A stretch of DNA of 64,000 bases from Glaciecola nitratireducens FR1064 (GCF_000226565.1 NC_016041.1:1612001-1676000), one strand, 5' to 3'. Counted from the stretch's first letter, positions 54,598 through 63,292 are shown. Numbers and translations are program-made. The notes: a model not told the origin generated them from the letters alone.

Positions 54598-55161
54598 ATG
54601 CCTTCTATTCGCAACCTTTTATTTATCATCGTCAGCATCAGCGCGCTTGTTTATCTGGTATTGCAATCAAGCCATGGGCAACGTTGGTTACTTCAAAGTC
54701 AACAGCCTAAATTGATAGAGCCTGCATTGCAGGAGCAGCGTGATAATTTGCATAAGCTTAAAGCTGAAACACTAAGTGATTCGTTGAATAAAACAGCGAA
54801 AAGCAATGAGCAAGACGAACAAATCAAACAATTAAAAAACCAAATCTCGATTATGCACAAAGATATTTCTGAATTAAATCAAAAAATTCAGGAAATAGTG
54901 ATATCAAAAAACGCATTACCTGAACATATTCAAGAACGAGTGGGTGAAAGTACACCCTTTGTTAGTAACCCAAAGGAGCAGCACATCCAAGAGGATAAGA
55001 CAGCCGAAGATCTGCAATTCCTTGCTCCAGTGGGCAAAACAGTCACCATCGAAGCTCCGAACAAACTCGAGGCTCGGCAGAGGCAGCTTGAGCAACAAGC
55101 CAGACTAAGAGAGGTCGTGCAGCAGATGGAATTAACAGCTCTGCAGGCGATTAGTCGTTAA
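54598..55161 (+). CDS. Single-pass membrane protein with coiled coil
   Basis: Protein of 187 residues. An N-terminal membrane helix (about 5-23, NLLFIIVSISALVYLVLQ) is followed by about 160 periplasmic residues dominated by a coiled coil (about 45-100, EQIKQLKNQISIMHKDISEL). A Pro-containing break and a short C-terminal helix (QRQLEQQARLREVVQQM) follow. I do not recognise a family. It starts 3 nt after the ExbB-like gene. In Tol- and Ton-type systems a single-pass protein with a periplasmic rod transmits motion; this protein has that topology, which is only suggestive. Confidence 0.72.
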   Translation: MPSIRNLLFIIVSISALVYLVLQSSHGQRWLLQSQQPKLIEPALQEQRDNLHKLKAETLSDSLNKTAKSNEQDEQIKQLKNQISIMHKDISELNQKIQEIVISKNALPEHIQERVGESTPFVSNPKEQHIQEDKTAEDLQFLAPVGKTVTIEAPNKLEARQRQLEQQARLREVVQQMELTALQAISR

Positions 55162-55189
55162 TGAAGTAAACTGACTTGGTAGATCGACT

Positions 55190-56074
55190 ATGCTTTCTCA
55201 TCAACTTGAAACAAATGACACCTTAATTTCTTACTCGCAAGCCCGCAATTGCATCTATTTTCTGCTATTCAGTGCACTTGGCGTGTGGTTATTTGACGTT
55301 TTCTACATGCAAGATACGGCAGAAGACACAGTTCAAAAGCAGGACTCAATAGTTCGAGAACAGAACGAAGATAATCTAGAACGTTTGACTCAAAACAGTA
55401 AATTATTAGCTCATTTAAAGTTAGTTACATTACCTTCAGTTCCTGTGAAGTCTAATTCTGTTCCATCTGAACCTTTTAAGCAGTCTGATGAAATGCCGAC
55501 TGTGAAGCAAGTAGCCAGCGCCGGTGTTGCAACACAGATTTCTCAGAGCCCAACGCCAGTGGGAAAAGTATCGTTGCAACCGACAGCTGCTGAAGTCAAA
55601 AGCGTCATTAATCAATTAACAGACTTAAACAGTCAGCATATCCAGTTTTTGCTGCCTGCTACAAATTCAGCGAAAAAGCGATTTTTAGCGCATATGTATC
55701 AATGTGAGAATATGCAGTTTGGTGCTTTAACGAATAATAAGCCGCTACAACTGATCCTGCTATCAGATGATAAAACCCAAACGCAAGAATTTAGAGCAAG
55801 CGAACTGCTGCGCGTGGCTCATGATTATCTCAACAACTATGAGCGTAGTTTGCTTACGCTATATGGAAAAGGAAATCGTCCTGTTCGCATCTTTCCCGCC
55901 AGTCTTGATGCAAATTTAGCCGCTCATATTGCAGCGGCGCTGGGCGACAAAAAACTGCAGTCCTTTAGCGCCCGCTATTTCTTGCAGGGGAAGCAGTTAG
56001 GCCTAACGGATGTCGTGCTAAATGAACAAGTGATCCCTCAAAACTGGATTATCTCTTCAAAAGAATGTGATTAG
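55190..56074 (+). CDS. Single-pass membrane protein with C-terminal periplasmic domain
   Basis: Protein of 294 residues and the last of the locus. A short cytoplasmic start and one membrane helix (about 22-40, CIYFLLFSALGVWLFDVFYM) precede a Pro/Ser/Val-rich linker (about 80-140). A compact C-terminal domain of about 150 residues contains two cysteines (Cys171 in YQCENMQ and Cys293 near the end) that might pair. This layout, helix then disordered linker then folded periplasmic domain, is that of TonB/TolA-type energy transducers. No sequence match to TonB is visible. It follows the previous gene by 28 nt. Function unknown. Confidence 0.7.
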   Translation: MLSHQLETNDTLISYSQARNCIYFLLFSALGVWLFDVFYMQDTAEDTVQKQDSIVREQNEDNLERLTQNSKLLAHLKLVTLPSVPVKSNSVPSEPFKQSDEMPTVKQVASAGVATQISQSPTPVGKVSLQPTAAEVKSVINQLTDLNSQHIQFLLPATNSAKKRFLAHMYQCENMQFGALTNNKPLQLILLSDDKTQTQEFRASELLRVAHDYLNNYERSLLTLYGKGNRPVRIFPASLDANLAAHIAAALGDKKLQSFSARYFLQGKQLGLTDVVLNEQVIPQNWIISSKECD

Positions 56075-56137
56075 CGTAGCTGCTATTCTGAGCTTGGGCT
56101 AGAATAAACCCTTGTGTTAGTTTTGTGAGGAAGAATA

Positions 56138-56689
56138 ATGCGCGTTGGTTTGGCCTTAAGCGGTGGTAAGTCGTCCAGAATGGGGAAGGATAAGTCTGCA
56201 ATTACAGTAGGAAGTTCGACCATGTTGGAGCGCAGTATTGCCTTATTGAATGCTCTCGGCTTAGATAAAGTAGTAATAAGTGGTCTTAACTTTGATATTC
56301 CTGACATATTTCCTGACAAAGGCCCGGTTGGTGGTATTTACTCAGCCATTCAGTCTTTGTCATTAAAAGCTGGAGATATTGTATTAATAATACCCAACGA
56401 TATGCCTCTGTTACGTTCTGAGGTACTATTGGCCTTATTAGAGCATTCGGTAAGTCAGCAATGCACATGTATTTATAATAAGCATCCGATGCCTTTGTGC
56501 TTGTTTCTAAGTGAAGCAGTTTTAACACGAATTAGCTTGTTGGAAAGTGCTGCTGGGATGTCTATTAGATATCTTATTGAAGCCGACCGAGTAGAGGAGC
56601 TAGCGGTTGACTCACATGCTGTATTTTCGAATGTTAACACACCACAAGAATTAGAAGACGCCGTGAAAAAGTACAACAATATGTACTGA
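56138..56689 (+). CDS. mobA: Molybdenum cofactor guanylyltransferase MobA
   Basis: Transfers GMP from GTP to molybdopterin to make the MGD form of the cofactor. Nucleotidyltransferase fold with the N-terminal signature LALSGGKSSRMGKDKSAI (residues 4-21), GPVGGIYSAIQSL and the metal-binding IPNDMPLL (Asp88 region). The length of 183 aa is usual. GAGGAAG precedes the ATG at a good distance. It starts 63 nt after the kinase-linked locus; relation to that locus is unlikely. It fits with modABC and the molybdenum hydroxylase elsewhere in the window, although that hydroxylase family usually uses the CMP form made by MocA. MocA-like activity is a possible alternative. Confidence 0.87.
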   Translation: MRVGLALSGGKSSRMGKDKSAITVGSSTMLERSIALLNALGLDKVVISGLNFDIPDIFPDKGPVGGIYSAIQSLSLKAGDIVLIIPNDMPLLRSEVLLALLEHSVSQQCTCIYNKHPMPLCLFLSEAVLTRISLLESAAGMSIRYLIEADRVEELAVDSHAVFSNVNTPQELEDAVKKYNNMY

Positions 56690-56758
56690 GAGACAGGTGC
56701 TAAGTAGCTAACTGCGTTAGTGAAATTTACAAAATAAAAGTTAGGGAAAGTATAAGGA

Positions 56759-58549
56759 ATGAGCATTCAGTCACCGTTAATAGATACCATTGCTTCAACT
56801 CAGCGCAGCCTAGAACAAGCGCCCAGTGATTTCTCACTCAGGCAGAAGCTAGTTGCGTTATTAATACAAAGTGCGGATACGCAGCAAGCCTTAGATGTTG
56901 TGCTGAAAGCCTACGAACTGCACGGTCGCGATGATGCAGTGATACTTCTGCATATAAAATTACTAATGGTGCTGTCACGATATCAAGAAGCGAAGACTCT
57001 CTTCGCCAGTTTACCTAAAAGCTGTTACCAAAATCCAAACACGCTTTTCAACTACGCGTACTGTTTAGAAGAATTAAGACAGTCTCGACTTGCAATACAG
57101 CTGTTGCGCGAATACATCCAGCCAATTGAGTCTTTCTCAAAGTGCGCTGACTTTTGCGCGAGGTTGCTAGAATCAACTGACCAAACTCAAGAAGCATTGG
57201 CTTTTTTGGATGATTTCCAAAGTAAAACGGGTGTTTTGACTAATAATTTATTGATCACAAAAACCAATATTCTGCGCACTATCGGTGAGTTGGATCGCGC
57301 TTATGATGTGGCCTTGACGCTTGAAAAGAAAAGCATTCATTCCCTCATGTGTTTGGCTAACTTGCACTACGATAAACAGGATTTTGCAGCCGCGATTGAT
57401 GTTTTGTGGCAAGTGATTGACCTTGAAATTGACAATATTGTGGCACATGAATTTCTCAACAAAATATTTTGGGAAACCAGAGGTATGGCAAGCTTTTTAA
57501 CCTCCTACGATAAGTTGTTAGCGCATGTTCCCACTCATTTGGAAATGCAGAGCAGCAAACTACAATTGCAAATTATCGCCGGCCAATATGAAAATGCCCG
57601 AGATACTCTGCGCAAGATACCGAGTGAGTTGCTCAATCATCCAATGGTCCTTCATATTGCATCCGTTATTTATACTAGGCTTGGTGATGATGCTCGAGCA
57701 CAAGCGGCACTGGACCGTTGTTTGAAAATTGAACCACAAAACTCGCGATTTCTTATTGATAAATCGGTGTTTCATTTAAAACATAAGCAATATAATTCGG
57801 CAAATGCACTGCTGCAAACTGCGTCAAAACTCGAACCTTTCAATCAAGAGACCTTGGCTTATTTGGCTGTAATTTGGAAGCAAGCGTCACCACAGCAGTA
57901 TCCGTGGTTATGCGATTATTCTAACTTTGTAACGCAACAAGATATAAAAGCGTCTTTTATTGAGCAACTTGGCGAGCAGGATGGATGGCAAAAACTTGTT
58001 GATCACTGTCGTGGTTTGCATGGTGAAATAAATAATCCCTTGGATCAAAGCGTTCGCAAAGGAACGCAGACAACAGGAAAGATTTTATCGAGCGAACATC
58101 CCTTAATGAAAATGTTGAAGCAGCAGATTATCAGTGCTGTAAACCATTACATAGCGAAATTACCCAGTGATCCCAATCATCCATTTTTATTGAGAAAAAG
58201 TGATGACTTCCATCTGTCAGGCAATTGGTCTGTGAGACTTCATGGCAGCGGTCATCACGTAAACCATGTGCATCCGAAGGGCTGGCTTTCAGCTTGTCTT
58301 TATATACAGGTGCCGCCCAGTACAAATGAAGAAGATGACACTAAAAAAGGTTGGCTTACTTTTGGCCAATCAGGCTTAGATAAAACGCCTGAAAACACAG
58401 TTGATCAGTATGTTTGTCCTAAAGCGGGCAAGTTAGTTATTTTTCCTGCTTATTTTTGGCATGGAACGGTGCCTACAGAAATGACCGATGACCAGAACGG
58501 TGAACGCATCACGATCATTTGTGACATCGAACCGCTATACAAACAATAA
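56759..58549 (+). CDS. TPR protein with putative 2OG-Fe(II) oxygenase domain
   Basis: Cytosolic protein of 596 residues. The first roughly 380 residues form tetratricopeptide-like repeats (DDAVILLHIKLLMVLSRYQE; DDARAQAALDRCLKIEPQNS). The last roughly 200 form a 2-oxoglutarate/Fe(II)-dependent oxygenase-like domain (PF13759 type). The probable metal ligands are His residues in HHVNHVHPKGWLSACLY and in FPAYFWHGTVP. The domain suggests hydroxylation of a protein or small molecule bound by the TPR. A purine-rich stretch precedes the ATG. The next gene follows within 10 nt. It parallels the TPR-sulfotransferase at 12941 in being a TPR-enzyme fusion. Confidence 0.87.
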   Translation: MSIQSPLIDTIASTQRSLEQAPSDFSLRQKLVALLIQSADTQQALDVVLKAYELHGRDDAVILLHIKLLMVLSRYQEAKTLFASLPKSCYQNPNTLFNYAYCLEELRQSRLAIQLLREYIQPIESFSKCADFCARLLESTDQTQEALAFLDDFQSKTGVLTNNLLITKTNILRTIGELDRAYDVALTLEKKSIHSLMCLANLHYDKQDFAAAIDVLWQVIDLEIDNIVAHEFLNKIFWETRGMASFLTSYDKLLAHVPTHLEMQSSKLQLQIIAGQYENARDTLRKIPSELLNHPMVLHIASVIYTRLGDDARAQAALDRCLKIEPQNSRFLIDKSVFHLKHKQYNSANALLQTASKLEPFNQETLAYLAVIWKQASPQQYPWLCDYSNFVTQQDIKASFIEQLGEQDGWQKLVDHCRGLHGEINNPLDQSVRKGTQTTGKILSSEHPLMKMLKQQIISAVNHYIAKLPSDPNHPFLLRKSDDFHLSGNWSVRLHGSGHHVNHVHPKGWLSACLYIQVPPSTNEEDDTKKGWLTFGQSGLDKTPENTVDQYVCPKAGKLVIFPAYFWHGTVPTEMTDDQNGERITIICDIEPLYKQ

Positions 58550-58559
58550 GGAAATTGCC

Positions 58560-59363
58560 ATGCACAGTTTTACGTTGTCCAAGGCTCTCCAAAAAAGCCG
58601 CTCTGTTATCAAAATTGGCTTCGCTTTTAGTATCACAATTTCGGCTTGGGCTTGTGCACAAACTCAAGTGCGCACGCCGATATTACAGGCCACAGAAACA
58701 ATTACTGTGGATGCAATTTCAGATGAAAAAGCTTGGCAACTCGCACAATGGCGACAAGTCGATCAGCTGTTGCTCGGTGAGAACTTAGAGGCCGAAGATT
58801 TTACAGGGCGCTACAAGCTTCTTTGGGATACTGCTGCGCTCTACATGCTCTTAGAAATAACAGACGATGTGCTCATTGATACTCATCCTGATCCATTGAT
58901 AAAGTATTGGGATGACGACTGTGTTGAAATCTTTGTAGATGAAGATGGCTCCGGCGGAAATCATCAATTCACCTTTAATGCGTTTGCCTACCATGTTGGA
59001 CTAGACCGCAATGTGAGCGATATGGGCCCGACATTAAAAAGCACAGACTCCACTGTGCAAACTTACAACGAGCATATACAAAGCCAATGGACGCGTTCGC
59101 CTCAAACTCAAGTGATCACTTGGGAGCTAAAAATTTCGCTGTTTGACGATACGTTTTTGCCAGGTGCAGACGCAAAGCCAACTAAGTTAAGCAGAAATAA
59201 AGAGATTGGTTTTATGCTCGCCTATTGTGATGCAGACAAAGCGGTTAACGGCGAAAGTACTCGTGAACACTTTATTGGCTCATATCCTATTGAAGGTATT
59301 AATGGCAATAAAGATCTGGGTTACATCGATGCTAGTGTGTTTGAGCCAATGATATTGAAGTAG
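58560..59363 (+). CDS. Exported CBM9-like carbohydrate-binding protein
   Basis: Protein of about 267 residues with a signal peptide (FAFSITISAWACAQTQ). The mature part is a beta-sandwich of the family 9 carbohydrate-binding type: VDAISDEKAWQLAQW, then YKLLWDTAALYMLLEITDD, DDCVEIFVDEDGSGG and WELKISLFDD. These are the standard CBM9 strands. The ATG at 58560 has AAGGA 7 nt upstream; a longer frame from 58488 overlaps the preceding oxygenase gene and lacks a signal at its start. It lies 10 nt after the oxygenase gene, so the two form an operon. It probably binds a sugar or xylan-like polymer in the envelope; no catalytic domain is attached. Confidence 0.85.
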   Translation: MHSFTLSKALQKSRSVIKIGFAFSITISAWACAQTQVRTPILQATETITVDAISDEKAWQLAQWRQVDQLLLGENLEAEDFTGRYKLLWDTAALYMLLEITDDVLIDTHPDPLIKYWDDDCVEIFVDEDGSGGNHQFTFNAFAYHVGLDRNVSDMGPTLKSTDSTVQTYNEHIQSQWTRSPQTQVITWELKISLFDDTFLPGADAKPTKLSRNKEIGFMLAYCDADKAVNGESTREHFIGSYPIEGINGNKDLGYIDASVFEPMILK

Positions 59364-59406
59364 GGCTTAATTCGCGTTTATTTATCGTTAATGATCGCAT
59401 CGATAC

Positions 59407-60324
59407 TTACCAATAACACCAGTAGGTCACCTCCTGTTCGATAAGGAATTGTTCAGCCTGCTTACCTTGCAGCAGTGCTAGGGTTGCTAATAAACCTGCT
59501 TGCACGCAGTGATCACTGGCAACTGTGACAGAACGAGGTCCGTCAACAATTGGCTTACCAAGCAACGGATTGAGAACGTGTGAGTAGCGCACGCCATCTT
59601 TAAGTAAATACCGGTTTGCGTCACCGCTAGTTGCTAAGCCTCCGCGAGCAATCTTTACCATGACGGTTTGATAATTTGCTGTATCACCCTCAGCAGCGAG
59701 AGTCGATTTTACGGGCATTTCGATACCCACTTGCCAGAATTGCCCTTCTTTTTTTGGCTGAGTGACTTGAATATCACCTCCAAAATTAACCAAGATAGAA
59801 AGTGTAGGTGCTAGAGAGTGACAGAGTTTTGCAACACAATCGACGGCGTATTCTTTGCCAATACCGCCTAGATCTATTTCAAAACCGGCGGGCATTGTAA
59901 TCTGCTGTTGATCAAACTCAACACGATCCCAAGCAATTAGCTTTACCAACTGATTTACGGTCGCATCGTTAGGAACATTATCCGAACCATCAAATTTCCA
60001 AGCGCGTCTGAGCACACCAGACGTGATGTCGAACATGCCGCTGCTTAATTCAAAACAGGTGTTTGCAAAGGTCAGTAATTGAAACGTTTCATTATCAATC
60101 GCGACCGTTTTACCTTGAGCTTGATTAATGTCATACACGATATTGTCGTTGCGATAACGACTAAACTTTTGCTCAATGCGCTTTGCTTCTTTAGCCGCTA
60201 GCTCGGTAATATGACTCGCCAATAGCTGATCGCGAGTATCGATGAGTAGCTCACAAGGGCTCGCCATACAAAAAAAACTGCCTTTGATATGATCGCCGGC
60301 AGTTTGAATTTTCCATTCAGACAA
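59407..60324 (-). CDS. apbE: ApbE-family FAD:protein FMN transferase
   Basis: Transfers FMN from FAD to a Thr or Ser of target proteins. The 305-residue sequence shows ApbE marks: MASPCELLIDT near the start, FSRYRNDNIVYDINQAQG, FDITSGVLRRAWKFDG, EIDLGGIGKEYAVD, LVNFGGDIQV and RYSHVLNPLLGKP. Most ApbE enzymes are exported lipoproteins; this one begins MSEWKIQTAGD with no signal peptide, so it may be cytoplasmic. The start is a TTG at 60324 with AGG about 10 nt upstream. It is last in an operon with DUF3570, DUF4266 and TlpA-like genes. No obvious flavinylation target is encoded within the operon. Confidence 0.88.
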   Translation of the reverse strand: MSEWKIQTAGDHIKGSFFCMASPCELLIDTRDQLLASHITELAAKEAKRIEQKFSRYRNDNIVYDINQAQGKTVAIDNETFQLLTFANTCFELSSGMFDITSGVLRRAWKFDGSDNVPNDATVNQLVKLIAWDRVEFDQQQITMPAGFEIDLGGIGKEYAVDCVAKLCHSLAPTLSILVNFGGDIQVTQPKKEGQFWQVGIEMPVKSTLAAEGDTANYQTVMVKIARGGLATSGDANRYLLKDGVRYSHVLNPLLGKPIVDGPRSVTVASDHCVQAGLLATLALLQGKQAEQFLIEQEVTYWCYW

Positions 60325-60342
60325 AATCGTCTTACCTATGCA

Positions 60343-61653
60343 TTAAAAGTTGTAGTTAAACTGCAAGATAAAGGCTTTTACACTTGGATACAAATCTTGT
60401 GTTGCGAGCACACCAATACTTTCAAATCCGGCATTCTTTGGATCTTGTTGATAATACTCAGCTCTAACACCCCATTCGTGACCATTATTCATTTTATGAC
60501 CATATTTTAAGCCAACTGTGATTGCGGTCATTTCGCCCAAGCGATAATCAGCTGAAGCAACTGAAGGTAATGCTTCACCCTCATTTAAGAATGGACGATA
60601 AAAATCGGCTTCGCTTTGCTGGTAGTAACGAACGTGAGGCTGTATGTAGTCAGTCTCCGTTAGGTTATAACGCAAGCGAGAGTCGATGGTATGCGACTGA
60701 ATATCCCAATCGTCAGTAGCAAAACGGTATGAAACATCTGCTACAGCGTTATCAAACGCGTACTTGGTTTGTGCATAAACGCTGTGTTTTGCGCGACTAT
60801 CAGGACGGTTTTCGTGCACAATTGACTGTGTTTCACCGTTTTCATTCACCAAACTCAGAAGCTTGTAAGGGTCGTTTAAATAACCGCTGCTGTTCGAGTA
60901 GCTGTAGTTCAACTGCACGATCATTCGACGATTAATAACTTGTGTAAGACCAAACAATGCGTCGACCGTCGATTTATCATCGCTACCGTCAATTCGAGTT
61001 TGCTCAAACGCGGCTTCAAAAGCCTCTTCACCAGCATCACCAGCACCAAATTGACCGTTGTTAACTACCATAGTGGATAGAGGAATAGGGCGACCACCGA
61101 CAGGATCTATGCTATCAAATTGATAAGATAGGCCGAACAATGCTGTGGTGTTCTTATTATAAAAATCTCTCTCTGCTGACACATTTGCGCCGACCGATAA
61201 ATAGTCATACTCACGTGAAACGTTGCCGCCGACATTGATTCTTGTATCTCTATATATAGGCTGTGTCCAGTTGGCGCTTAATGCGAGTCGAGTGTCTCTA
61301 AAAGTATCGTCCAACGGCAGCTCATTTGGCGAGGTCGTATATTGACCATTGCCAGAGGGTCTGCTGAATGTTTGCGCGTATGGCTGCGCCACTGCGCCAG
61401 TCGCAGAGGCACCAGTTAGGCTATCAATGACCAACTTAGTATTCAAAATATGCTGGTCGCCAAAGTCTTTGGTTGCGCTAATTACGCCTTCAAGCAGGCT
61501 GACACGGTCGGTTTCGCCATAGTAAAGAATAGCAGTATCGAATTTCCAATCGTTTTCTGATTTAGTTTCTTGGGCTTGAGCACCCGCGTTTAAAAGCGTG
61601 CACGTAGCGGTAGCTAAAAGTGCGCCTATTTTCTTTGATTTACTTAATTGCAT
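60343..61653 (-). CDS. DUF3570 family outer-membrane beta-barrel-like protein
   Basis: Protein of about 436 residues with a signal peptide (LLATATCTLLNAGAQAQE). The mature part is full of alternating polar/hydrophobic beta strands ending in FILQFNYNF, a terminal aromatic residue typical of outer-membrane barrels. It matches DUF3570, which commonly accompanies DUF4266 and ApbE genes. The function is not known. I chose ATG 61653 because GGAGG lies 6 nt upstream; a TTG at 61657-61659 would overlap that site. The start overlaps the end of the DUF4266 gene by 10 nt, so the two are coupled. Confidence 0.85.
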   Translation of the reverse strand: MQLSKSKKIGALLATATCTLLNAGAQAQETKSENDWKFDTAILYYGETDRVSLLEGVISATKDFGDQHILNTKLVIDSLTGASATGAVAQPYAQTFSRPSGNGQYTTSPNELPLDDTFRDTRLALSANWTQPIYRDTRINVGGNVSREYDYLSVGANVSAERDFYNKNTTALFGLSYQFDSIDPVGGRPIPLSTMVVNNGQFGAGDAGEEAFEAAFEQTRIDGSDDKSTVDALFGLTQVINRRMIVQLNYSYSNSSGYLNDPYKLLSLVNENGETQSIVHENRPDSRAKHSVYAQTKYAFDNAVADVSYRFATDDWDIQSHTIDSRLRYNLTETDYIQPHVRYYQQSEADFYRPFLNEGEALPSVASADYRLGEMTAITVGLKYGHKMNNGHEWGVRAEYYQQDPKNAGFESIGVLATQDLYPSVKAFILQFNYNF

Positions 61654-61913
61654 CCGCAACCTCCGCCAGCAAATGAACGGCCGCCGCTTGTGCCTTCCTT
61701 GCTGAAATAGATATGCTCATCTAAGCCGATATCGACAGCATCCGCATTTAGCGCCATTTCGTCTTTGGCTAATAGATCACGTTCCCAAGGCTGCACACCA
61801 AGGTTTGCGCAACCGCCCAACTGCAAAGCGGTAATAACGCAAAGCGCGGAGAATAATCGGGTGCTTGCCTTTTTATTGGGTATTTTGACAGTTTGTATTT
61901 TTCTAGTGTTCAT
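61644..61913 (-). CDS. DUF4266 family small lipoprotein
   Basis: Lipoprotein of 89 residues: a long basic n-region, a hydrophobic core and the lipobox QLGGC with Cys35. The mature part contains the family signature NLGVQPWERDLLAKDEMAL. It ends with a Gly/Ser-rich tail and GGGCGCN, which places two cysteines at the extreme C-terminus. The tail could bind a metal or take part in redox chemistry; this is inference. AGGAG precedes the ATG by 7 nt. It lies between the TlpA-like and DUF3570 genes. Confidence 0.87.
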   Translation of the reverse strand: MNTRKIQTVKIPNKKASTRLFSALCVITALQLGGCANLGVQPWERDLLAKDEMALNADAVDIGLDEHIYFSKEGTSGGRSFAGGGCGCN

Positions 61914-61923
61914 TTAATTGCTC

Positions 61924-62412
61924 CTATTCAGCCAATAAAGCGATAATTTCTTTTTCATATTCTGGTTTATTTTTAATAAAGAAACCTGTGTGGGTTTTGC
62001 GCAAATTACCCTTTTTATCAATTATGTAGCTGCTCGGCATCCCAACCAACTCATAGTCAGAGGCAACTTCACCTTGTGGGTCAAGAAGGATACGAAAACT
62101 AGCAGGGTAGCTTTTCAGGAACGCTGCTATTGAGGATTTATCCTGATCTAAGTTAATGCTAATAACTTCAAAGCCTTGTTTGCCGTATTTTGCTTGCATA
62201 TCGTTCATCCAAGGAAAAGAGGTACGGCAGGGTTTGCACCAGCTTGCCCAAAAATCCAAATAGACGACTTTGCCTTTAAAGTCGTTGAGGGATACTAAAT
62301 GTTCGCTTGAATGATAATCGGTGAGCGTAAAGTCCTTCGCGCTGGCAGCATTGGCCAAACTCGCCGTGAAGAACAAGGTAATAAAGATTAAGACATGTAA
62401 TTTTGTTCGCAT
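61924..62412 (-). CDS. TlpA-like exported thioredoxin
   Basis: Periplasmic thiol-disulfide protein of 162 residues. A signal peptide (FITLFFTASLANAAS) is followed by a thioredoxin fold of the TlpA/ResA type with the active site WASWCKPCRTSFP. The cis-Pro region is ELVGMPSSYIIDKKG. It is probably a reductant or disulfide oxidase for a partner in the same operon; the C-terminal cysteines of the DUF4266 lipoprotein are an obvious candidate. It is first in the four-gene operon that ends with apbE. The 181 nt upstream hold no gene or clear motif. Confidence 0.9.
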   Translation of the reverse strand: MRTKLHVLIFITLFFTASLANAASAKDFTLTDYHSSEHLVSLNDFKGKVVYLDFWASWCKPCRTSFPWMNDMQAKYGKQGFEVISINLDQDKSSIAAFLKSYPASFRILLDPQGEVASDYELVGMPSSYIIDKKGNLRKTHTGFFIKNKPEYEKEIIALLAE

Positions 62413-62593
62413 AATGACACTTAACTATTTTTATATGCCCGAAGTGTATTTTGCGAAACTTAAGAGAACCTTAGCTGATACCTATTTTTTCTTAAGATAA
62501 GTTAAAATAAGATAGTGAGATTTAAATAAGGTCATTAAAAAGTGCAGGAATAAGTGAACTTGCTTGTTTTGGGACATGCACGAAAAGGGTGCC

Positions 62594-63289
62594 TTAGCTC
62601 TCAGATATATAGGATATCAGTCCGAAGATTGCAAAAAACAGAGGTTGATGTACCAGATAAATTACTAGGCTATGCTTGCCGGGTAGGGCTATCCAAGTGT
62701 TTTTAGAAAAGCGCTTTAGCGGGTCGTTTCTCAAGAACGCTGTTGACGCAAACCATATCCCGATAAATACCACACCTAACCACGGAAATAGCCCAACATA
62801 GTCGTTAGAATATCGTGGTAACAAATCTCGAATATAGATAAATGGCCATAGTCCGGAAACCCAGCCTATATTATAAATTGTGATAATGCCGAGTCCGATA
62901 ATAAGTGACGTACCAGGTTTATTGGCAAAAAATATGCAGAGGATACTGGCGACAGCGATAAAGTGTAATACACCGAAATAAATATAGTTATTAGGCACCA
63001 TTAACAACGAAACCACACTGATTGCCAAAGCACTGGCTATGATTTGGATTAGCCGCTTGCTGAACTTTTTCCAGTTCACGACTTTGTGATATGACAAATG
63101 CAGAGATGCGCCTAAACAAATAAAAAACGAAATCAGTATTATGTGTCTAAAGGTTCGCCACCCTTCGCCATCAGGTGTGTTCCAGTCAACATAGCCGAAA
63201 AACTTTAAGTCATAAATAAAGTGAAATATTACCATTAGAACAATGGCAAAAGTACGTAGCGCGTCGATAGTGAAAATTCGATTATTAAT
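62594..63289 (-). CDS. DUF1624-like membrane protein with probable ATT start
   Basis: Inner-membrane protein related to DUF1624/HGSNAT-type acyltransferases, with about seven membrane segments. From the first ATG (63235) the protein would start MVIFHFIYDL. The family-typical sequence continues upstream in frame as RIFTIDALRTFAIVL, which matches the conserved R-x-IDxLRGxAI start of these proteins. The frame closes at a TAA 3 nt before codon ATT (63289-63287). GGAG lies 9 nt before that ATT, inside the end of the upstream gene. No ATG, GTG or TTG exists between, so ATT 63289 is the best start (231 aa). The LRG glycine is Thr here. It is coupled to the gene ending at 63293. Its substrate is unknown. 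Confidence 0.78.
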   Translation of the reverse strand: MNNRIFTIDALRTFAIVLMVIFHFIYDLKFFGYVDWNTPDGEGWRTFRHIILISFFICLGASLHLSYHKVVNWKKFSKRLIQIIASALAISVVSLLMVPNNYIYFGVLHFIAVASILCIFFANKPGTSLIIGLGIITIYNIGWVSGLWPFIYIRDLLPRYSNDYVGLFPWLGVVFIGIWFASTAFLRNDPLKRFSKNTWIALPGKHSLVIYLVHQPLFFAIFGLISYISES

Positions 63290-63292
63290 GGT

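Noticed and set aside
42222-56074. Type VI secretion accessory locus (PpkA/Fha-like)
   Set aside because: The kinase-FGE and FHA proteins resemble T6SS regulators, but no TssB, TssC, VgrG, Hcp, ClpV or TssM-like gene is present among the thirteen genes.
42222-56074. Zorya-type anti-phage system
   Set aside because: A MotA/ExbB-like and an ExbD/MotB-like protein are present, but no ZorC, ZorD helicase or nuclease is seen, and the ExbD-like protein lacks an evident peptidoglycan-binding domain.
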